Assembly (NCBI RefSeq): GCF_008124715.1
Contig: NZ_VNHO01000007.1
Location: forward strand, 1-64,000
Direction of reading: 5' to 3'
Source: Thermosediminibacter litoriperuensis
GTDB taxonomy: Bacteria; Bacillota; Thermosediminibacteria; Thermosediminibacterales; Thermosediminibacteraceae
Length of the DNA stretch: 64,000 nt
Below the pieces are notes generated by a model. It was not told the origin of the DNA, ran no database searches, and saw only the letters and a list, made by a program, of their open reading frames with translations. Within the stretch, counting starts at the first letter, position 1. The number at the start of each line of letters is the position of its first letter. Of this stretch, positions 6,862-16,107 are shown piece by piece. A program made the translations under genes and the position numbers.

Positions 6862-7191
6862 ATGGAAATTAAATATAAATTATGGATAGAACACGAGGGC
6901 AAACAGGTTTTCGGCGACGGGATCTACAGGCTTTTACAGCTTGTTGAAAAACAAGGTTCCATCAATCAGGCTGCAGCGGCTCAGAAGATGTCCTATCGAC
7001 AGGCATGGGGGAAGATCAAGGAGATAGAAAAAAGGCTGGGAGTTAAGCTGCTGGAAAGACATAAGGGCGGAGAAAACGGCGGAGGAGCCGTGCTGACCGA
7101 GACGGGCAGGACGATGATGAATCGATATGGAGAACTGGTGGAAAAAATAGAGAGCCTCCTGGCGTCACAGGATTCGTGGAAAAAAATTTAA
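6862..7191 (+). CDS. ModE-like winged helix-turn-helix regulator (DNA-binding domain only)
   Basis: This 109-residue protein matches the N-terminal DNA-binding domain of the molybdate regulator ModE (GSINQAAAAQKMSYRQAW, then a wing and LTETGRTMM). The C-terminal molybdate-binding domains are absent, so how it senses a ligand is unclear. A role in molybdate or tungstate control would fit the nearby AOR, but that is inference. The next gene starts 16 bases later, so it probably heads the cysteine desulfurase operon. A TAGGGTGAG ribosome site precedes ATG 6862. Confidence 0.8.
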   Translation: MEIKYKLWIEHEGKQVFGDGIYRLLQLVEKQGSINQAAAAQKMSYRQAWGKIKEIEKRLGVKLLERHKGGENGGGAVLTETGRTMMNRYGELVEKIESLLASQDSWKKI

Positions 7192-7207
7192 CCGAGGTGG
7201 TTTTTAT

Positions 7208-8368
7208 ATGGGAGAAATAAAGGAGGTATATCTAGATAACAGCGCTACTACAAAGGTTGCGAAAGAAGCAGTTGATGCAATGGTGCAGGCATTGACTATA
7301 GATTTCGGGAACCCATCGTCTCTTCACAGAAAAGGGATCGAAGCCGAGAGAATCGTTAGTAAAAGCCGCGAAGCCCTGGCCTCCTTTCTGGGGGTAAAGG
7401 CGCGGGAGATTTATTTTACATCCGGCGGTACCGAATCCAATAATCTGGCGGTAAAGGGCACTGCGTACGCCAGGAAGCGCTACGGAAAGCATCTGATAAC
7501 TACGGCCATAGAGCACCCTTCCGTACTCGACGTTTTCAAGCGTCTGGAAGAAGAGGGTTTTTCCGTTACTTACCTGGGTGTGGACTATTCCGGGCATATA
7601 AACCTGGAGGAGCTGGAGCGGGCGCTTAAGCCCGATACTATTCTCGTAAGCATCATGTACGTCAACAATGAGGTGGGTTCCATTCAGCCTATTGAAGCTG
7701 CGGCGGAGATTATCGCAAAAAATAAAAATACGCTTTTCCATGTGGACGCCGTACAGGCTTTCGGCAAAATTCCGCTTATTCCCCACCTCAAGGGCATACA
7801 TCTTATGTCCCTGAGCGCCCACAAGATATATGGCCCTAAGGGGGTCGGAGCGCTGTACGTCAGGGACAGAATCAAAATCATGCCGCTTTTTAACGGCGGC
7901 GGCCAGGAGGCAGGATTGCGTTCAGGTACGGAAAACGTACCCGGCATAGCGGGCTTTAGCGCAGCTTCGGAACTCGCCTTTAAAAATATGGCCGCCTGGC
8001 AGGCGAGGATGCGGGAACTAAAGGAAAGACTAAAAGACAGAATCCTGGCTGAAATACCGGACACAGTTGTGAACGGTCCTGACAACGGTGCACCTCACAT
8101 CCTCAATATATCTTTTCTGGGCACCAGAGCGGAAGTACTGCTCCATGCCCTGGAGTCCCACGGCATATATGTGTCTACGGGTTCTGCATGCTCTTCTCAT
8201 AAAAAGGGCAGGAGTCACGTACTGGCCGCTATGGGAAAGACGGCTGAAGAGATAGACAGTGCCCTTCGCTTCAGCTTTTCGCCCCTCCTTTCTCAGGAAG
8301 ATATAGACTATACTGTTGAGGTACTAACGAAAGAAGTGACCGAATTAAGAAAATTTATTCGGAGGTAG
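7208..8368 (+). CDS. Cysteine desulfurase (NifS/IscS family)
   Basis: The 386-residue PLP enzyme removes sulfur from cysteine as a persulfide. The PLP lysine is in LSAHKIYGPKGVGALY and the active cysteine in STGSACSSHKKG; N-terminal YLDNSATT is typical. It is followed after 3 bases by thiI, the arrangement known from Bacillus nifZ-thiI, so the persulfide probably goes to ThiI for 4-thiouridine and thiazole synthesis. It could also supply Fe-S cluster assembly. RBS GAGGTGG is 9 bases before ATG. Confidence 0.93.
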   Translation: MGEIKEVYLDNSATTKVAKEAVDAMVQALTIDFGNPSSLHRKGIEAERIVSKSREALASFLGVKAREIYFTSGGTESNNLAVKGTAYARKRYGKHLITTAIEHPSVLDVFKRLEEEGFSVTYLGVDYSGHINLEELERALKPDTILVSIMYVNNEVGSIQPIEAAAEIIAKNKNTLFHVDAVQAFGKIPLIPHLKGIHLMSLSAHKIYGPKGVGALYVRDRIKIMPLFNGGGQEAGLRSGTENVPGIAGFSAASELAFKNMAAWQARMRELKERLKDRILAEIPDTVVNGPDNGAPHILNISFLGTRAEVLLHALESHGIYVSTGSACSSHKKGRSHVLAAMGKTAEEIDSALRFSFSPLLSQEDIDYTVEVLTKEVTELRKFIRR

Positions 8369-8371
8369 ACG

Positions 8372-9541
8372 ATGGAAAATATTTACCTTTTGAGCTTCGG
8401 CGAAATCGGATTAAAGGGGGAAAACCGCCCTTTTTTCGAGCGTATCTTAATAAAAAGGATAAAACAGGCCCTGGCCGGTTTTGAAGGTGTGGACGTCAGG
8501 AAAACCCACGGGAGAATATACGTTAAAGCCGTAGGGTCTCAGGATGCAGTAGTAGAAAGGCTGAAAAAGGTTTTTGGCATCGTTGCCATAAGTCCTGCAA
8601 AAAGCTGTGACCTCGACATCGATTCTATAAAAGAAGCGGCCCTTTCGGCGATACGTGAAGTCGATTACAGGGGTAAGACCTTCAAGGTAGAAAGCCGGAG
8701 GGCCAACAAGTCTTTTCCGATAAAGTCCCCAGATATAAGCCGCCTTGTAGGAGCGCATATACTCAAGAACCTGCAAGGGTTGAGCGTAGATGTTCATAAT
8801 CCTGACATAGAAGTAAATGTGGAGGTAAGGGAAAAAGGATTTGTATACTGCAGGAGAATTCCGGGACCCGGCGGCCTGCCGCTTGGTTGCAACGGAAAGG
8901 CTGTACTTTTGCTCTCCGGCGGGATCGACAGCCCGGTAGCGGGCTATATGGTAATGAAGCGGGGGGTCGAAATAGAGCCGGTTTATTTTCACAGCTTCCC
9001 GTTTACCAGCGACAGGGCCAAAGAAAAAGTGGTGGAACTCTGCCGGGTGCTTTCCGGGTATTCCGGCAAAATGCGCCTTCACGTGGTGAACTTTACCGGT
9101 GTACTTAAAGAACTGGGAGAAAAGGGCCCCAATGAACTCCTGACCGTCCTCATGAGGCGCATGATGGTCAGAATTTCCCAGCAAATAGCACAAAAGATCG
9201 GCGCTAAAGCCCTGGTAACAGGGGAAAGCATAGGGCAGGTGGCCAGTCAGACCATGGAAGCGCTGATGGCCACCAACGAAGTCGCGGAGCTCCCGGTATT
9301 CAGGCCGCTTATAGGATTTGACAAGGTGGAGATCATCGAGCTGGCAAAGAAGATAGGCACCTACGATATTTCAATAGAACCTTATGCCGATTGTTGCTCG
9401 ATATTTGTGCCGGAACATCCGAAGACCAGGCCGAAACTTAGCGATGTCCACAGGGCGGAAGAGAAGTTTGACATAAACGAGTTCATCCGGTGTAGCCTGG
9501 AGAACATCGAAATCATAGAGATCACTCCTAGATCCGATTGA
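8372..9541 (+). CDS. thiI: tRNA 4-thiouridine synthase ThiI
   Basis: The 389-residue protein has an N-terminal ferredoxin-like/THUMP region (1-165) and a PP-loop ATPase (LLSGGIDSPVAGYM at about 177). It adenylates U8 of tRNA for thiolation. The C-terminal rhodanese domain of the E. coli enzyme is missing, as in many Firmicutes where a dedicated cysteine desulfurase takes over; the upstream gene fits that role. A CCSIFVPEHPKT segment near the C-terminus is family-typical. Confidence 0.94.
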   Translation: MENIYLLSFGEIGLKGENRPFFERILIKRIKQALAGFEGVDVRKTHGRIYVKAVGSQDAVVERLKKVFGIVAISPAKSCDLDIDSIKEAALSAIREVDYRGKTFKVESRRANKSFPIKSPDISRLVGAHILKNLQGLSVDVHNPDIEVNVEVREKGFVYCRRIPGPGGLPLGCNGKAVLLLSGGIDSPVAGYMVMKRGVEIEPVYFHSFPFTSDRAKEKVVELCRVLSGYSGKMRLHVVNFTGVLKELGEKGPNELLTVLMRRMMVRISQQIAQKIGAKALVTGESIGQVASQTMEALMATNEVAELPVFRPLIGFDKVEIIELAKKIGTYDISIEPYADCCSIFVPEHPKTRPKLSDVHRAEEKFDINEFIRCSLENIEIIEITPRSD

Positions 9542-9581
9542 AGGCGGCGGGTGAGCTTTTCATTTACGAAAGGGGAGTTTC

Positions 9582-10451
9582 ATGGAAATCAGAGGTGATA
9601 CGAAGGTACTGGGCATCATAGGGTACCCTGTCGAGCATTCGCTCTCACCGGTAATCCACAATGCTGCTTTAAAGGAACTGAAGCTGAACTGCGTTTACGT
9701 AGCCTTTCCAGTAAATCCGGAAAAGTTAAAAGAGGCTATCGAGGGGATAAAGGCGTTGAATGTGGCCGGAGTGAACGTTACCATTCCTCATAAGGTAAAA
9801 GTCATGGATTACCTGGATGAAATATCGCAAGAAGCTGCTGCAATCGGGGCGGTAAATACCATCGTGAACGAAGGTGGCCGGCTGATTGGCTTTAATACCG
9901 ACGCTTCCGGATTTAAAGATGCGCTTTACAGAATAGCCGGAGTGGATTTGAGCGGCAAGAGGGTTCTGGTGCTGGGAGCCGGAGGTGCCGCCAGGGCGGT
10001 GGTAGGGCAGTGCCTTTTATCCGGAGCTTCATCAATTATAGTCTCCAATAGGACGAAGGCCAGAGCCCAAGAGCTCGTGCTGCACTTTAAAAATGCCGGC
10101 ATGGGCTCGAACATTTCCATCATAGAATGGGGAAAACAGTACTGGCGCCAGGTTGCAGCCCGGGTCGATATAATAGCAAATACGGCGGGTGCGGGACAAA
10201 AGGATGACCTTGGCCTGGAGCTGGAAATACCCTGGGATGACCTGGATAAGAATACCGTTTTCTTTGATGCTGTATACGGCCCCGGGTCGACGCGCCTTTT
10301 AAAGGAAGCCGAATCGAGGGGGTACCTCACTGTACCCGGAAAATTCATGCTGCTTTATCAGGGAGTCGAAGCGTTTAAGCTTTGGACGGGCCTGGAGGCG
10401 CCCCTTGAAGTAATGGAGGCCGCCCTGGATCGTTTTCTAAAGGGAGGATGA
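9582..10451 (+). CDS. aroE: Shikimate dehydrogenase
   Basis: The 289-residue enzyme reduces 3-dehydroshikimate with NADPH in aromatic amino-acid synthesis. It shows the substrate-site G-x-P-V-E-H-S-L-S-P motif, GVNVTIPHK with the catalytic lysine, FNTDASGF, and the Rossmann GAGGAARAV. AAAGGGGAG precedes ATG 9582. It is separated from thiI by 40 bases and from the next gene by 1 base, so it is likely cotranscribed although functions differ. Confidence 0.95.
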   Translation: MEIRGDTKVLGIIGYPVEHSLSPVIHNAALKELKLNCVYVAFPVNPEKLKEAIEGIKALNVAGVNVTIPHKVKVMDYLDEISQEAAAIGAVNTIVNEGGRLIGFNTDASGFKDALYRIAGVDLSGKRVLVLGAGGAARAVVGQCLLSGASSIIVSNRTKARAQELVLHFKNAGMGSNISIIEWGKQYWRQVAARVDIIANTAGAGQKDDLGLELEIPWDDLDKNTVFFDAVYGPGSTRLLKEAESRGYLTVPGKFMLLYQGVEAFKLWTGLEAPLEVMEAALDRFLKGG

Positions 10452-10452
10452 T

Positions 10453-11403
10453 ATGGGTAACAGCAAGCTCTATCAGGCGTTCGCAAAAATATTTATTTTT
10501 GCGTCCATTGGATATTTCCTGTCACGCAAGAAGATATTCGAAGAGAGGGATACCGAAGCTATAGCCAAACTCCTGCTTTATATTACATCCCCCGCACTGA
10601 TCGTTTTCAATATGACCCAGTATTTTACCCGGGATGTACTGCTTCAGACTTTTGTAGTTCCCTTCTTTTCCATACTGATGGTAGTAGTTTCGATTGCCGG
10701 GGCACGGGTAGCCGGAAAATTCCTGAGGATCGATAATCCGGCGAAGCTGGATGTATTTTATCTGACAATCGCCTTTTGCAATACCGTCTACCTGGGCTAT
10801 CCCGTTATAGATTCCCTTTACGGTGAGACTGCGGCCGGGTACGTATTTTTTTACGAGTTCGGTTCAGCAGTAATCCTGTGGTCTTTTGGGGTCTGGCTTG
10901 CATCCAGAGAAAATGATCTTTCCACCGGTACCGTTTCGCTTAAAGAAAACCTTAAAAATCTTTTAAATCCACCTCTCACGGCTCTGGCTTTTTCCATTTT
11001 GCTGATTGTGTTGGGTGTGAAGTTATCGGGGTTTTCCGGCGGTGTTATAAAAACCTTGGGTGACATCACTGTGCCTCTGTCGATGCTTTTCATAGGCATG
11101 TCGGTGGGCCGTGCAGGCATTTCGCAGGAAGTATTAAAACCCGAGTACATAGCCGCCTCTCTCATCCGGCTTATTATTTCTCCTCTAATAATAGGCGGTG
11201 TGGCGCATTTCGTCGACATCCCAGTTGCGATTAAGAAAGTAATCACGGTCGAGGCGGCAATGCCGTCCATGATGTTCACGGCCATTCTTGCCGCTCGATA
11301 CGGAAAGCATCCCGATTTTGCCGCTAAGATAGTAGTGATCACTACCATTTTTTCGATGGTTACCCTTCCGGTGGTGGCGTACATACTTCAGCTGGTATAT
11401 TGA
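10453..11403 (+). CDS. AEC-family membrane transporter
   Basis: This 316-residue protein has about ten hydrophobic segments and the auxin-efflux-carrier/malate permease pattern (FCNTVYLGYPVIDSLYG in the middle; GVAHFVDIP and EAAMPSMMFTAILAARYG near the end). The family moves organic anions such as malate or malonate; the substrate here is unknown. Its start codon follows the aroE stop immediately, with GGGAGG as ribosome site. Confidence 0.85.
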   Translation: MGNSKLYQAFAKIFIFASIGYFLSRKKIFEERDTEAIAKLLLYITSPALIVFNMTQYFTRDVLLQTFVVPFFSILMVVVSIAGARVAGKFLRIDNPAKLDVFYLTIAFCNTVYLGYPVIDSLYGETAAGYVFFYEFGSAVILWSFGVWLASRENDLSTGTVSLKENLKNLLNPPLTALAFSILLIVLGVKLSGFSGGVIKTLGDITVPLSMLFIGMSVGRAGISQEVLKPEYIAASLIRLIISPLIIGGVAHFVDIPVAIKKVITVEAAMPSMMFTAILAARYGKHPDFAAKIVVITTIFSMVTLPVVAYILQLVY

Positions 11404-11419
11404 TTCTGGGAGGGCAAAA

Positions 11420-13111
11420 ATGAAGGTATTGCTGGTAGGACTAAATTCCAAGTATATTCACACAAATCTAGCTGTCAGGAATCTGGCGGCGTACTGCCGG
11501 TCGGACGACATAAGAATTTTCGAGGCCACCATAAATGATAGCATGGATGATGTGCTGGAGGAAATAATCCTGCGCGCTCCTCAGATGGTGGCTTTTTCGT
11601 GTTATATATGGAATATCGACCATGTACATTTCCTGGCCGAAAATCTAAAGAAGGTAAGTCCGGAGATCACTGTGGTACTCGGAGGTCCGGAGGTTTCGCA
11701 CGATGCCGGCGAAATTCTGAAAAGATGCAACTATGTGGATTACATAATTATCGGGGAAGGGGAGTACGCCTTTAAGGCGTTTCTTGATGCCTTTCGGGGC
11801 TACGGCCGTTTGTCGGAAATCCCAGGGATTGCGTACCGCCAGGACGGCAGGCCTTGCGTAAATCCGCCGGCGGCCTATGTGGACTTGAATGAGATACCAT
11901 TCTCTTATGATGAACGGGAGGACCTGAGCCACAGGTTGGTGTATTACGAGACGTCAAGGGGTTGTCCCTTTAGGTGTGCCTTCTGTCTCTCATCTCTGGA
12001 CACGACTGTAAGGACGGCGAGCCTTGAAAAGGTGGAGAGGGACCTTTCTTTTTTCGTGAGGAAGCGAGTTGACACAGTCAAACTGGTAGACCGTTCCTTC
12101 AACTGCGATACCGAAAGAGCCGTAGCAATTCTGGATATAATCAGGCGTTTGGGGGGGAATACCGTTTTCCACTGTGAAATAAATCCGGAGCTTGTAAACG
12201 ACAGATTTTTAAAAGGCCTCGAAGGTATTGAAAACAAGCTCAGGTTTGAAGTGGGTATCCAGACCACCAACCCCGAAAGCCTTAAAGAGATATCCAGAAA
12301 TCCAGATGTTAAAAGGGCGCTGAGGGGCATCGAACTTTTAAAGGCAGCCGGAGTGAAACTCCACGTTGACCTAATCGCCGGTCTTCCCTATGATGACTTC
12401 GAAAGTTTTAGCCGGTCCTTCGACGATGTTTACCAGCTTGAACCGGATGAAATCCAGTTGGGATTCTTAAAACTTTTAAAAGGCACCCGTTTAAGGGATA
12501 AGTCGGGGCAATACGGTATCGTATACCGCTCCAGGGCTCCATACGAAATACTATACAGCGACTGGATGAGTTACGAAGAGTTCGTTGTGTTGAAGGGTAT
12601 AGCAAAACTGGTGGATAAATATTACAACACAGGCCGGTTTAAGCACTGCTTAGCTTACCTGAGAGGTACCTTCGAAAGGCCCTTAGAGTTATACCTTTCT
12701 TTGTACAGCTATTGGAGGCAAAACGAACTTTCGAGGAAGGAACTTTCACTGAAATCTCTGTACGATCACCTCTACCGTTATGCCGCTACTTTGAATCTTG
12801 ATCCGGAACTTGTTAAAGATCTCATCAAGTTCGATTTTATGTACTCTGGCTGCAAGGGATCTCCTCCCGATTGCATAAATCGGGAAGAGGACAGGCGGCT
12901 CAAAGACAGGGTCAGGTCCCTGATGGGCAGCCAAGAATGGCTGAGGCAAAATTTATCCAGGGCCAAAGTATTAGCGGGCGGGGAACTATGGAAGAAGATT
13001 TCTTACGGGTATTTCAGCCACGACGTAACATCTGGTTTTCGCAAAAGGGAAACAGGTGTAATTTTCCTGTATGACGGCGACGGAACGCATTTTGCTAAAT
13101 TCAACCTGTAA
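11420..13111 (+). CDS. B12-binding-domain radical SAM protein (DUF4080 type)
   Basis: The 563-residue protein has an N-terminal B12-binding-like Rossmann domain (MKVLLVGLNSKYIHTNLAV), a radical SAM domain with CPFRCAFC binding the [4Fe-4S] cluster (about 180), and a C-terminal helical extension of the DUF4080 type (about 400-560). Relatives act in methyl-transfer or other radical reactions, mostly uncharacterised. No substrate gene is adjacent. GGGAGGG precedes ATG 11420. Confidence 0.88.
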   Translation: MKVLLVGLNSKYIHTNLAVRNLAAYCRSDDIRIFEATINDSMDDVLEEIILRAPQMVAFSCYIWNIDHVHFLAENLKKVSPEITVVLGGPEVSHDAGEILKRCNYVDYIIIGEGEYAFKAFLDAFRGYGRLSEIPGIAYRQDGRPCVNPPAAYVDLNEIPFSYDEREDLSHRLVYYETSRGCPFRCAFCLSSLDTTVRTASLEKVERDLSFFVRKRVDTVKLVDRSFNCDTERAVAILDIIRRLGGNTVFHCEINPELVNDRFLKGLEGIENKLRFEVGIQTTNPESLKEISRNPDVKRALRGIELLKAAGVKLHVDLIAGLPYDDFESFSRSFDDVYQLEPDEIQLGFLKLLKGTRLRDKSGQYGIVYRSRAPYEILYSDWMSYEEFVVLKGIAKLVDKYYNTGRFKHCLAYLRGTFERPLELYLSLYSYWRQNELSRKELSLKSLYDHLYRYAATLNLDPELVKDLIKFDFMYSGCKGSPPDCINREEDRRLKDRVRSLMGSQEWLRQNLSRAKVLAGGELWKKISYGYFSHDVTSGFRKRETGVIFLYDGDGTHFAKFNL

Positions 13112-13118
13112 GGTTTCC

Positions 13119-13820
13119 TCACATGAGCCTGCTAAGCAGAAATGCGGCCAGGAATCCGGCAAGGAGACCGATGTTTTCGATCTTATCGCCTATTTTGTGA
13201 GCTTTCGGTATCATGTCGGTGCCGGTCAAGAAAAGTATTGAGCCGCCGGAAAAGGCCATTATCATTCCGAGCCAGGCTTCGCCTATATTGCGCAGCAGGT
13301 AGTACCCGGTTAAAGCAGCGAAGGGGTCCAGGAGGGCGATGAGGAATGCCAGAGTCATCGCAGACCTGGGTGAAAACTTGCCTTCTTTTATCAATTCGGT
13401 GGTGGAAGAAATCCCCTCAGGGATGTTGTGCAGGAAGATAGAAAGCGCGAGCACTATTCCGAGCCTTCCGGTATTGCTGGCAAAGCCGATGCCCATACTC
13501 AGGGCCTCGGGCAAATCATCCAGGGCGGTACCCAGTATCATCCCGATACCGGGAGCAACTTTCCTGATAAGCAGTTCTTCTATAGCGTAAAATACAAGGC
13601 CTCCCGCCAGGAAAGCAACTGATGTGAAGACTGGGCCCGAGTGCCGGTATGCTTCGTGCATCAGAGAATAGGACAGGACCGAAATAAGCACTCCAGAACC
13701 GAAGGTCAGTACGAAAGCAAAAATTTTATCCGGGATTTTTTTCGTGCCTAGGTAGCCGCCTATAATTACCGCCAAGCCTGAAAAGGAGCTGTATAAAAAA
13801 ATCTTCAAAAAAATACCCAT
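13119..13820 (-). CDS. ZIP-family divalent metal transporter
   Basis: The 233-residue membrane protein has about eight hydrophobic segments and the ZIP metal-site motifs HNIPEGIS and DDLPEALSMG, which bind Zn2+ or Fe2+ in the central helices. ZIP proteins usually import metal into the cytosol. It is convergent with the radical SAM gene (7 bases apart) and divergent from a small zinc-ribbon gene. GGGTGGAT precedes the start. Confidence 0.9.
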   Translation of the reverse strand: MGIFLKIFLYSSFSGLAVIIGGYLGTKKIPDKIFAFVLTFGSGVLISVLSYSLMHEAYRHSGPVFTSVAFLAGGLVFYAIEELLIRKVAPGIGMILGTALDDLPEALSMGIGFASNTGRLGIVLALSIFLHNIPEGISSTTELIKEGKFSPRSAMTLAFLIALLDPFAALTGYYLLRNIGEAWLGMIMAFSGGSILFLTGTDMIPKAHKIGDKIENIGLLAGFLAAFLLSRLM

Positions 13821-13935
13821 AAAAATCCACCCTATCCAGAAGGATTTAAAGGAAAAATGGTGAAATTAAATTATTAAAGCGAAGCGAAGCGTTTTTAAGT
13901 TACAAGTGTTATCTGGAAAGTTTGGGGGGTTTATA

Positions 13936-14085
13936 TTGCCGTACTCTATATGTCCTTACTGTTCTAAGAGATCTTACTCCGCCGCAGATTTAAAAGTATG
14001 GATATGCCCCTATTGCGGTAAAGAGATAATAGAAGGGGAAAGGGCAGAGGAAAAAGAAAATGTAAAAGAAGAGCAAGGCGCGTAA
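13936..14085 (+). CDS. Small zinc-ribbon protein (49 residues)
   Basis: A short frame from TTG 13936, preceded by GGGGGGT at spacing 5, encodes two CxxC knuckles (CPYCSKRSY and CPYCGKEI) and an acidic tail rich in Glu. Two CxxC pairs 16 residues apart are typical of a zinc ribbon or rubredoxin-like fold. It is divergent from the ZIP transporter. The function is unknown. Its last codons form the left arm of the following terminator. Confidence 0.75.
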   Translation: MPYSICPYCSKRSYSAADLKVWICPYCGKEIIEGERAEEKENVKEEQGA

Positions 14086-14097
14086 CCTTGCTCTTCT
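14069..14097 (+). terminator. Terminator of the small zinc-ribbon gene
   Basis: A 10-bp perfect stem (AAGAGCAAGG / CCTTGCTCTT) overlaps the stop codon and is followed by CTTATT. The stem is strong but the T-tract is short. Confidence 0.7.
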
Positions 14098-14111
14098 TAT
14101 TATAACCTAAA

Positions 14112-14133
14112 GGTAGCGATCTAAACCGCTACC
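14112..14133 (-). terminator. Weak terminator of the Na/Pi cotransporter gene
   Basis: A 7-bp stem GGTAGCG / CGCTACC lies just past the stop codon on the minus strand, with a TTTAGG tract after it. It is only moderately terminator-like. Confidence 0.45.
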
Positions 14134-14135
14134 CT

Positions 14136-15773
14136 TTACCATACGGTAGGTCTTTTATAGTTCTTGTCCACTTTTAGTATATAAGACGCTAGGTTGAAAG
14201 CATGATCCCCAATGCGTTCCAGGTTGCTTATTATATCGAGGTATATTACTCCGGAACTAGGATTGCATTTTCCCTCGTTGAGTCTCTTTATATGGTTGTT
14301 TCTGAGTTTGCGGTCCATTTGGTCTATCCTGTCCTCGTTCTGAATTACCTTGGCTGCCAGACTCATATCGGATTCCACAAAGGCCTTCACTGCACTTGAA
14401 AAACTTTCTCTCACCTGCGACGCCATTTCCGACAGCTCTCTTAGTGCTTCGTTGCTGAAGGGGAGGCGGTGGTCTTCTTTGTATTCTGCTAGCTCCAGCA
14501 GGTTAATGTCGTGGTCTCCCACTCTTTCCATGTCGTTGATGGCGTTGATCATATCAGCTACCGCGCGGGATTCGTCGGACGCTAGAGGCTTCTGGGACAG
14601 CAGTGATAAGTATCTGGTGGTTTCTCGCGCGAGCTCGTTTATAACCACTTCTCTTTCTCGTAAGGTTTGTGCTTCTTTTTCATTATAGTTCATAAACAGT
14701 TTGATGGAATCCTTCAGGTTTTCCAAGGCCAGCTCGCCCATGCGCCCGATTTCCTTTTTAGCCTGGGACAGGGCTATCGCCGGTGTCTCCAGGAGTCTAT
14801 CATCTATATACTTTGTGCCCCGCTCGACTACGTCGGGTTTACCGGGTATAAGGAAGGTCACCAACTTAACCAGCAGTAATGCAAAAGGTAATTGAATTAT
14901 CGTATTTATTACATTGAAAAAAGTATGGGCATTGGCGATCTGCCTTACGGGATCGGATGATGTGTTGGCTATAAACACCTGGAAAAGCGGCAGCATTAAC
15001 AAGAATATTATCGTGCCTATTACATTAAAGGTCAAATGCAGAAGAGCTGCTCTACGGGCGGTGATGTTGGTGCCTATGCTGGACAGCAGGGCGGTTACAC
15101 ATGTGCCGATGTTGTCCCCAAAAAGTATAGGCAGGGCAATTGAGATATCGACTATGCCCTGGCTGGCCAGGGCCTGGAGGATGCCTATCGTGGCGCTGCT
15201 GCTCTGGACTATGCCCGTTGTTAAAAATCCCGCTATAACGCCAAGTACAGGGGTTTTACCGAAGTTTGCCATAAAATTGATGAATTCGGGCATCTTAGCA
15301 AGAGGTTTCAACGCAACCTCCATAGTCTGCATACCGAAAAACAAAAGGCCGAATCCTAGAACCACCTGGCCGAGGAATTTCTGTTTTTTGCTCTTGGAGA
15401 AAAGGTGTAATGCCGTACCTACGCCTATTGCCGGGAGGGCGGCTTTAGTAAGCTTGAAAGCTATGAGCTGGGCGGTGACGGTGGTACCTATGTTGGCGCC
15501 CATTATGACACCAGTAGCCTGCATAAGGTCCATGAGTCCCGCGTTGACGAGGCCGACCACCATAACTGTAGTGGCGCTGCTGCTCTGGACGATAGTTGTA
15601 ACCAGCGTCCCCGTGAGGACTCCTATTATCCTGTTTCTGGTAAATAGTTCCAGGATAACCCTAAGCCTATCCCCGGCGGCTCTCTCCAGCCCTTCTCCCA
15701 TGAGTTTCATGCCGTAGATGAAAAGACCTAGGCCCCCGATTAAAGTTAATGAACTTTCTAAAGTCAAAAACAT
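14136..15773 (-). CDS. Na+/phosphate cotransporter with C-terminal PhoU domain
   Basis: The 545-residue protein has two inverted Na/Pi-cotransporter repeats, each with the QSSSAT motif (TTIVQSSSATTVMVV and TGIVQSSSATIGILQ), about eight membrane segments, then a PhoU-like helical domain (about 340-545). This is the bacterial NptA/YjbB-type family importing or exporting phosphate with sodium. ATG 15773 abuts GGGAGAGG; a TTG two codons later has better spacing and may be the true start. A longer frame to 15800 lacks a ribosome site. Confidence 0.9.
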   Translation of the reverse strand: MFLTLESSLTLIGGLGLFIYGMKLMGEGLERAAGDRLRVILELFTRNRIIGVLTGTLVTTIVQSSSATTVMVVGLVNAGLMDLMQATGVIMGANIGTTVTAQLIAFKLTKAALPAIGVGTALHLFSKSKKQKFLGQVVLGFGLLFFGMQTMEVALKPLAKMPEFINFMANFGKTPVLGVIAGFLTTGIVQSSSATIGILQALASQGIVDISIALPILFGDNIGTCVTALLSSIGTNITARRAALLHLTFNVIGTIIFLLMLPLFQVFIANTSSDPVRQIANAHTFFNVINTIIQLPFALLLVKLVTFLIPGKPDVVERGTKYIDDRLLETPAIALSQAKKEIGRMGELALENLKDSIKLFMNYNEKEAQTLREREVVINELARETTRYLSLLSQKPLASDESRAVADMINAINDMERVGDHDINLLELAEYKEDHRLPFSNEALRELSEMASQVRESFSSAVKAFVESDMSLAAKVIQNEDRIDQMDRKLRNNHIKRLNEGKCNPSSGVIYLDIISNLERIGDHAFNLASYILKVDKNYKRPTVW

Positions 15774-15829
15774 CCTCTCCCATTTTAATGTAATTCTCAA
15801 GGAATATTATAACACAACCTAGGCCATTT

Positions 15830-16105
15830 TTAAAACTTGTGGGCTAAAAGCAATATTCCGATAATTATAAAGCTGATTCCTGCGGCGGAGTGAATGAGGC
15901 TTTCGGGAAGGAACCTGGAGATATATCCACCCAGGCATACGCCTATGAAACTGCTCGCCATGAGAGCAAGCGATGCACCCATAAAGACGCTGGTTAAGGA
16001 TTCATTGTGAGCTGCCATCAGAAGAGTCGTGAGCTGGGTCTTATCCCCCAGCTCGGCCAGAAATACCAATAAAAAAGTTGTAAAAAAGGTTTTTAAGTGG
16101 GGCAA
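15830..16105 (-). CDS. GDT1/UPF0016 family membrane protein (half-size)
   Basis: The 91-residue protein has three hydrophobic helices and one copy of the family motif E-L-G-D-K-T. GDT1/UPF0016 proteins (MneA-like) export Mn2+ or exchange cations; full-length members have two such halves, so this one probably dimerises. The start is TTG 16105 with GGAGGGGG upstream. It lies 2 bases after the preceding membrane-protein gene on the same strand. Confidence 0.82.
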   Translation of the reverse strand: MPHLKTFFTTFLLVFLAELGDKTQLTTLLMAAHNESLTSVFMGASLALMASSFIGVCLGGYISRFLPESLIHSAAGISFIIIGILLLAHKF

Positions 16106-16107
16106 TA

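Noticed and set aside
14914-15717. A 267-codon open frame on the plus strand inside the Na/Pi cotransporter
   Set aside because: It is antisense to a well-defined transporter gene with QSSSAT motifs, and no family is recognisable.
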